A DNA stretch of 64,000 nt from Piromyces finnis. Lineage: Eukaryota; Neocallimastigomycota; Neocallimastigomycetes; Neocallimastigales; Neocallimastigaceae. The notes below the pieces were generated by a model. It ran no database searches. It was not told the DNA's origin and was given only the letters and a program-made list of their open reading frames with translations. Where the stretch lies: assembly GCA_002104945.1 (NCBI GenBank), contig MCFH01000030.1, positions 248,001-312,000 on the forward strand, read 5' to 3'. A program made the position numbers and the translations under genes. Of the stretch, positions 61,901 through 64,000 are shown piece after piece (positions within the stretch are counted from its first letter, which is position 1; each line of letters opens with the position of its first letter).

Positions 61901-64000
61901 TTTGGTATATTTTCATTCAATTTATTTAAATCTAAAAGCAATAGTAATGACGTTAACAAAACTAATTCTCAAAGTAAAAATATAACTGCATTCAACTTAG
62001 AAACAGAAAATCAGTCTGAAGCGGAATCCGAATATTTGAATGAAATTGTAAGTGAATCCATAAATGAATCCATAAATGAATCTAATAATAATGAATCTAA
62101 AAATGAATCTGAATCTGTAAGTGAACCCATAAGTGAATTTAAAAATGAATCTGAATCTGTAAGTGAACCCATAAATGAATTTAAAAATGAATCTGAATCT
62201 GTAAGTGAACCCATAAATGAATTTAAAAATGAATCTGAGTCTGTAAGTGAATCTATAAGTGAATTCAAAAATGAAACTAATAATAATGAATCTAAAAATG
62301 AATCTGATTCTGTAAGTGAATCTATAAGTGAATTCAAAAATGAATCTGTAAATGAAGTTCAATATCAAGAAAATTCAAAACCGATGTTTACATTTAAATT
62401 AAATAATAATGTTAAATATAAAATACAGTCGGAATTAAGATATACTATAAATAATAAACCTCGTATCAAACATAGGCATTTTTCATTCCAATTAGCAAAT
62501 CAAGTAAATCCTAAATCAATGATAGATGATAAATGTTTATCAGAATTGGAACCAAAAAATGATTCATTTTTTAAATATCAAAATAAATCCAAAATAGATA
62601 TGAAAACAAAATATAAGCCAAAAACTGGTCTTAATGAAATAAATGATAATATTAAGCAATTTAAATTCCAATCTGCTAATGAGAGAAAATATGATTTTCA
62701 ACATAAATTTGATATCAATAATGAAGTTAAAAACCCAGAATTAAAAATTGAATTTGAAGAAAGTAGTAAAATAAAGTTACAAACAGAAATTGATTCTAAA
62801 GAAAACAATCAACAACAAATTAAATCAGAAATTGAACAACAACAAAGTAAATCAGAAACTGAAATTGATTCTGAAAAATATGAGCAACAACAACTACAAC
62901 AAAATAAATCAGAATTTGAAATTGAATCTGGAGAACATGAGCAACAACAAAATAGATTAGAATCAAAAATTGAAACAGATACTGAGAATTATTCTAAAGA
63001 TAATATATTAAATTCTAAATTAGATTCAGAATCTGAATCTGAAACATATGTAAATGAAATTGAACATGGAAATAAAGTTCAATCAAAATTAGAAGATAAC
63101 GAAATTCAATCTCAAATTATAAAAAAAGCATTTAAATTTCAAGAAAAAATTCAGAATAACCAAAATTTTAAACCTGATACTATACGTGGCGGAAAAATTG
63201 AATCCAAATGTAATTCTAGATTTAGCTTCTTTTCGTTTAATTCTTTTAAGTCATCTATTAAATCACAACCAAATTTAGAAAAGGAAAAATATCAATCCCA
63301 AATTAAGTCACAGACTAGACCATTTAATGAAATTACTAAAAAATCACATTCTAAGCGTTTTACATTTCAAGCTGCACCAAAACAAAAGCAACAATCAGAA
63401 TATGAATTAAAACCTCATTTTAAGTTCAATCAATTTAATCGTATGCCTCAGAATAATTATGAAAATAAAAAATTTTCATTTCAATCTGTTGTAAAGCAAC
63501 AAAACAAGCAAGATGACAAACCAGAAGAAAATTTTAATATTGATTCTATACATAATTCAGAAAAAGAATATAAAATTAATACTCACATTAAATTCGACTC
63601 AGATTCTGAAATGGAAATTGAAGTATCAAATAAGGAAAATAATAAAGCAACAGAATTGTTGTCAGAATCTAAATTAAAAATTGATGAAACCCTATCAGAA
63701 CCATCAGTTCAACCTGAACAATTAATTGAATTAGAACCATTAAATGAATCAGAGCCATTAATTCAACTAGAGCAATTAATTGAATCAGAGTCATTAAATG
63801 AATCAGAGCCATCAGTTCAACAAGAATCATTAAATGAATCAGAGTCATTAAATGAATCAGAGCCATCAGTTCAACAAGAATCATTAAATGAATCAGAGTC
63901 ATTAAATGAATCAGAGCCATCAGTTCAACAAGAATCATTAAATGAATCAGAGTCATTAAATGAATCAGAGCCATCAGTTCAACAAGAATCATTAAATGAA
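58979..64000 (+). CDS. Giant low-complexity repeat protein, partial at right edge, at least 1674 aa, unknown family
   Basis: Open from the ATG at 58979 to the window end in one frame with no intron. The N terminus has a basic patch (KPRTRRQRNSHRFTVIKG) followed by acidic segments. Three kinds of internal repeats follow: 29-residue units KPKSPILKGDISVNDIK.AYTQE.PVTPS at about 60625-61072; Ser/Glu/Asn units such as SESVSEPINEFKNE at about 62040-62350; and an 18-residue unit SLNESESLNESEPSVQQE reaching the edge. Scattered Phe motifs recur (FKFQ, FSFQ, FTFQ, and paired GIFSFNLFKS and FSFFSFNSFKS). The SPILK/SPKK/PVTPS elements look like proline-directed kinase sites. No catalytic or membrane segment is seen in the visible part; probably disordered scaffold-like, function unknown. 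Confidence 0.8.
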   Translation, partial: MDVKKNNKKEIKKDTSINDISMEELTDITLNTEEINVSLENSATKPRTRRQRNSHRFTVIKGEKPGTDEIEMLQTSSEDEEVGVLDIPEKDISEDVSEKIAMFEEKSFLSNADDYNHEFSHTEVGDISEILNVDIVTGEIIPHSEIYEKSFISENNSFLHINENNDKPKEQRVINSSKSKLLKNNNNENNNDISQSDLNKTQIKGDEIENELEEVIMKSEKESELKSEFQPIIKKKRPLVSLKQEDDKTESEKLKEIHQPSSKLRRVNQKDVHEVISNKNQINDEFQLLSKLKDKLDEHNNLDTQSKIEEYLMSGEFQSIDDLRRKFQPEGDLLTFQYKIKSPKKTPDKRPYSLRHVNKFKDNNQPKINISQYEMKNKHQDGFKYQYNLKYDEKSPSKLTEKSNTEVSQSKVSDKTNNLDKSKNVKQEESKSQSTELQFYESGTKSQQIEIKTPYNLKIGHSSQIKSPTIETNQTPDHFDNLDNSQSSVFSTSTNLIQSLENIKNAYSQEAQSPTSPPKPKSPILKTDQFIDKIDMVITQEHNKPISQYKSKSPISKGDLSVDEIRISYLQEKPVTLSKPKSPILKGDISVNDIKMAYTQEKPVTPSKPKSPILKGDISVNDIKIAYTQERPVTPSKPKSPILKGDISVNDIKIAYTQKRPVTPSKPKSPILKGDISVNDIKMAYTQERPVTPSKSKSPVIKSKQSINEIKNIYKTQSSTAKPISHQSIEKSTQPIDTLKNIYQTEKIVNQTSPLINKSQFQSLHNLKRKYEKTIDDESQQESESKKVKIEYHNTKSPNQIKYKNDEDQSNYNLSKKNHKSLESEYESILEPKIIKNVSISPSKLPAEVYLPYLNNKGKPVEFRFQYNYLEEAPKTSPSKLSKEHYFHHYQKEKLLENTYQYSDQEKEKAKQDMNIDNSNLELEYKLESETEHEVKAPQSRFKAFIFGRKTQAKKESKSGGQNKVDKEDRKSSKFGIFSFNLFKSKSNSNDVNKTNSQSKNITAFNLETENQSEAESEYLNEIVSESINESINESNNNESKNESESVSEPISEFKNESESVSEPINEFKNESESVSEPINEFKNESESVSESISEFKNETNNNESKNESDSVSESISEFKNESVNEVQYQENSKPMFTFKLNNNVKYKIQSELRYTINNKPRIKHRHFSFQLANQVNPKSMIDDKCLSELEPKNDSFFKYQNKSKIDMKTKYKPKTGLNEINDNIKQFKFQSANERKYDFQHKFDINNEVKNPELKIEFEESSKIKLQTEIDSKENNQQQIKSEIEQQQSKSETEIDSEKYEQQQLQQNKSEFEIESGEHEQQQNRLESKIETDTENYSKDNILNSKLDSESESETYVNEIEHGNKVQSKLEDNEIQSQIIKKAFKFQEKIQNNQNFKPDTIRGGKIESKCNSRFSFFSFNSFKSSIKSQPNLEKEKYQSQIKSQTRPFNEITKKSHSKRFTFQAAPKQKQQSEYELKPHFKFNQFNRMPQNNYENKKFSFQSVVKQQNKQDDKPEENFNIDSIHNSEKEYKINTHIKFDSDSEMEIEVSNKENNKATELLSESKLKIDETLSEPSVQPEQLIELEPLNESEPLIQLEQLIESESLNESEPSVQQESLNESESLNESEPSVQQESLNESESLNESEPSVQQESLNESESLNESEPSVQQESLNE
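60625..61072 (+). repeat. 87-bp (29-codon) coding tandem repeats, about five copies
   Basis: Units start at intervals of exactly 87 nt (GTCACC of each at 60721, 60808, 60895 and 60982). The central three or four are nearly identical at the DNA level and the outer copies diverge, which suggests recent expansion by unequal exchange. Confidence 0.92.

Noticed and set aside
60619-62368. Several antisense frames opposite the giant repeat protein
   Set aside because: They arise because the repeated codons lack antisense stops; the plus-strand frame is continuous over the same region and longer.

Overview
The window is eukaryotic nuclear DNA with extreme A+T bias. It has short AT-rich GT..AG introns, long intergenic deserts, homopolymer and A/T microsatellite tracts, and Asn-rich proteins. 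The gene content points to a flagellated early-diverging fungus, most likely an anaerobic gut fungus (Neocallimastigomycota). Fungal-type genes include the SIN component Cdc14 and an Nbp2/Skb5-like SH3 protein. A class C 7TM receptor with a pectin-lyase-like beta-helix ectodomain and an intronless bacterial-type 2-enoate/2,4-dienoyl-CoA reductase are both typical of that phylum. This assignment is inferred from content, not from a database search.

Layout, left half. A partial WD40 protein (minus, runs off the left edge) is followed by the syntaxin-16/Tlg2 t-SNARE (minus, 7 exons). A 4.9 kb gene-free desert contains a multi-hairpin element. Then come the intronless flavin/Fe-S reductase (plus), a CHY-zinc-finger/RING-H2 ubiquitin ligase (plus, 5 exons), the Cdc14-type SIN protein (plus, 2 exons), the SH3 protein with a split SH3 fold (plus, 4 exons including a 7-nt microexon), an EHD dynamin-like ATPase (minus, 9 exons), and a 1313-residue acidic protein ending in a TACC coiled coil (minus, 5 exons).

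Layout, right half. At 35953-40563 lies a complete LTR retroelement on the minus strand. Its two 217-bp LTRs look identical, it has a 5-bp target duplication, a polypurine tract, and a primer site matching the anticodon arm of tRNA-Lys(CUU). Instead of intact gag-pol it holds a shred of Copia-type RNase H and an intronless, decayed piece of a seryl-tRNA synthetase gene. After it come a multi-pass membrane protein with an Asn-rich tail, the beta-helix/EGF/7TM receptor (about 20 exons), TRAPPC10/Trs130 (23 exons, fully modelled, 1154 residues), and the first 1674 codons of a giant repetitive protein that runs off the right edge.

There is no operon logic. Several genes share the endomembrane and trafficking theme (Tlg2, EHD, TRAPPC10), and others touch division and the cytoskeleton (Cdc14, TACC). 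I see no convincing tRNA, rRNA or CRISPR array. Exon boundaries were derived by hand from reading frame, splice phase and family similarity. They are consistent in phase for Tlg2, CHY/RING, Cdc14, SH3, EHD, TACC and TRAPPC10, approximate for the receptor, and incomplete for the WD40 gene.
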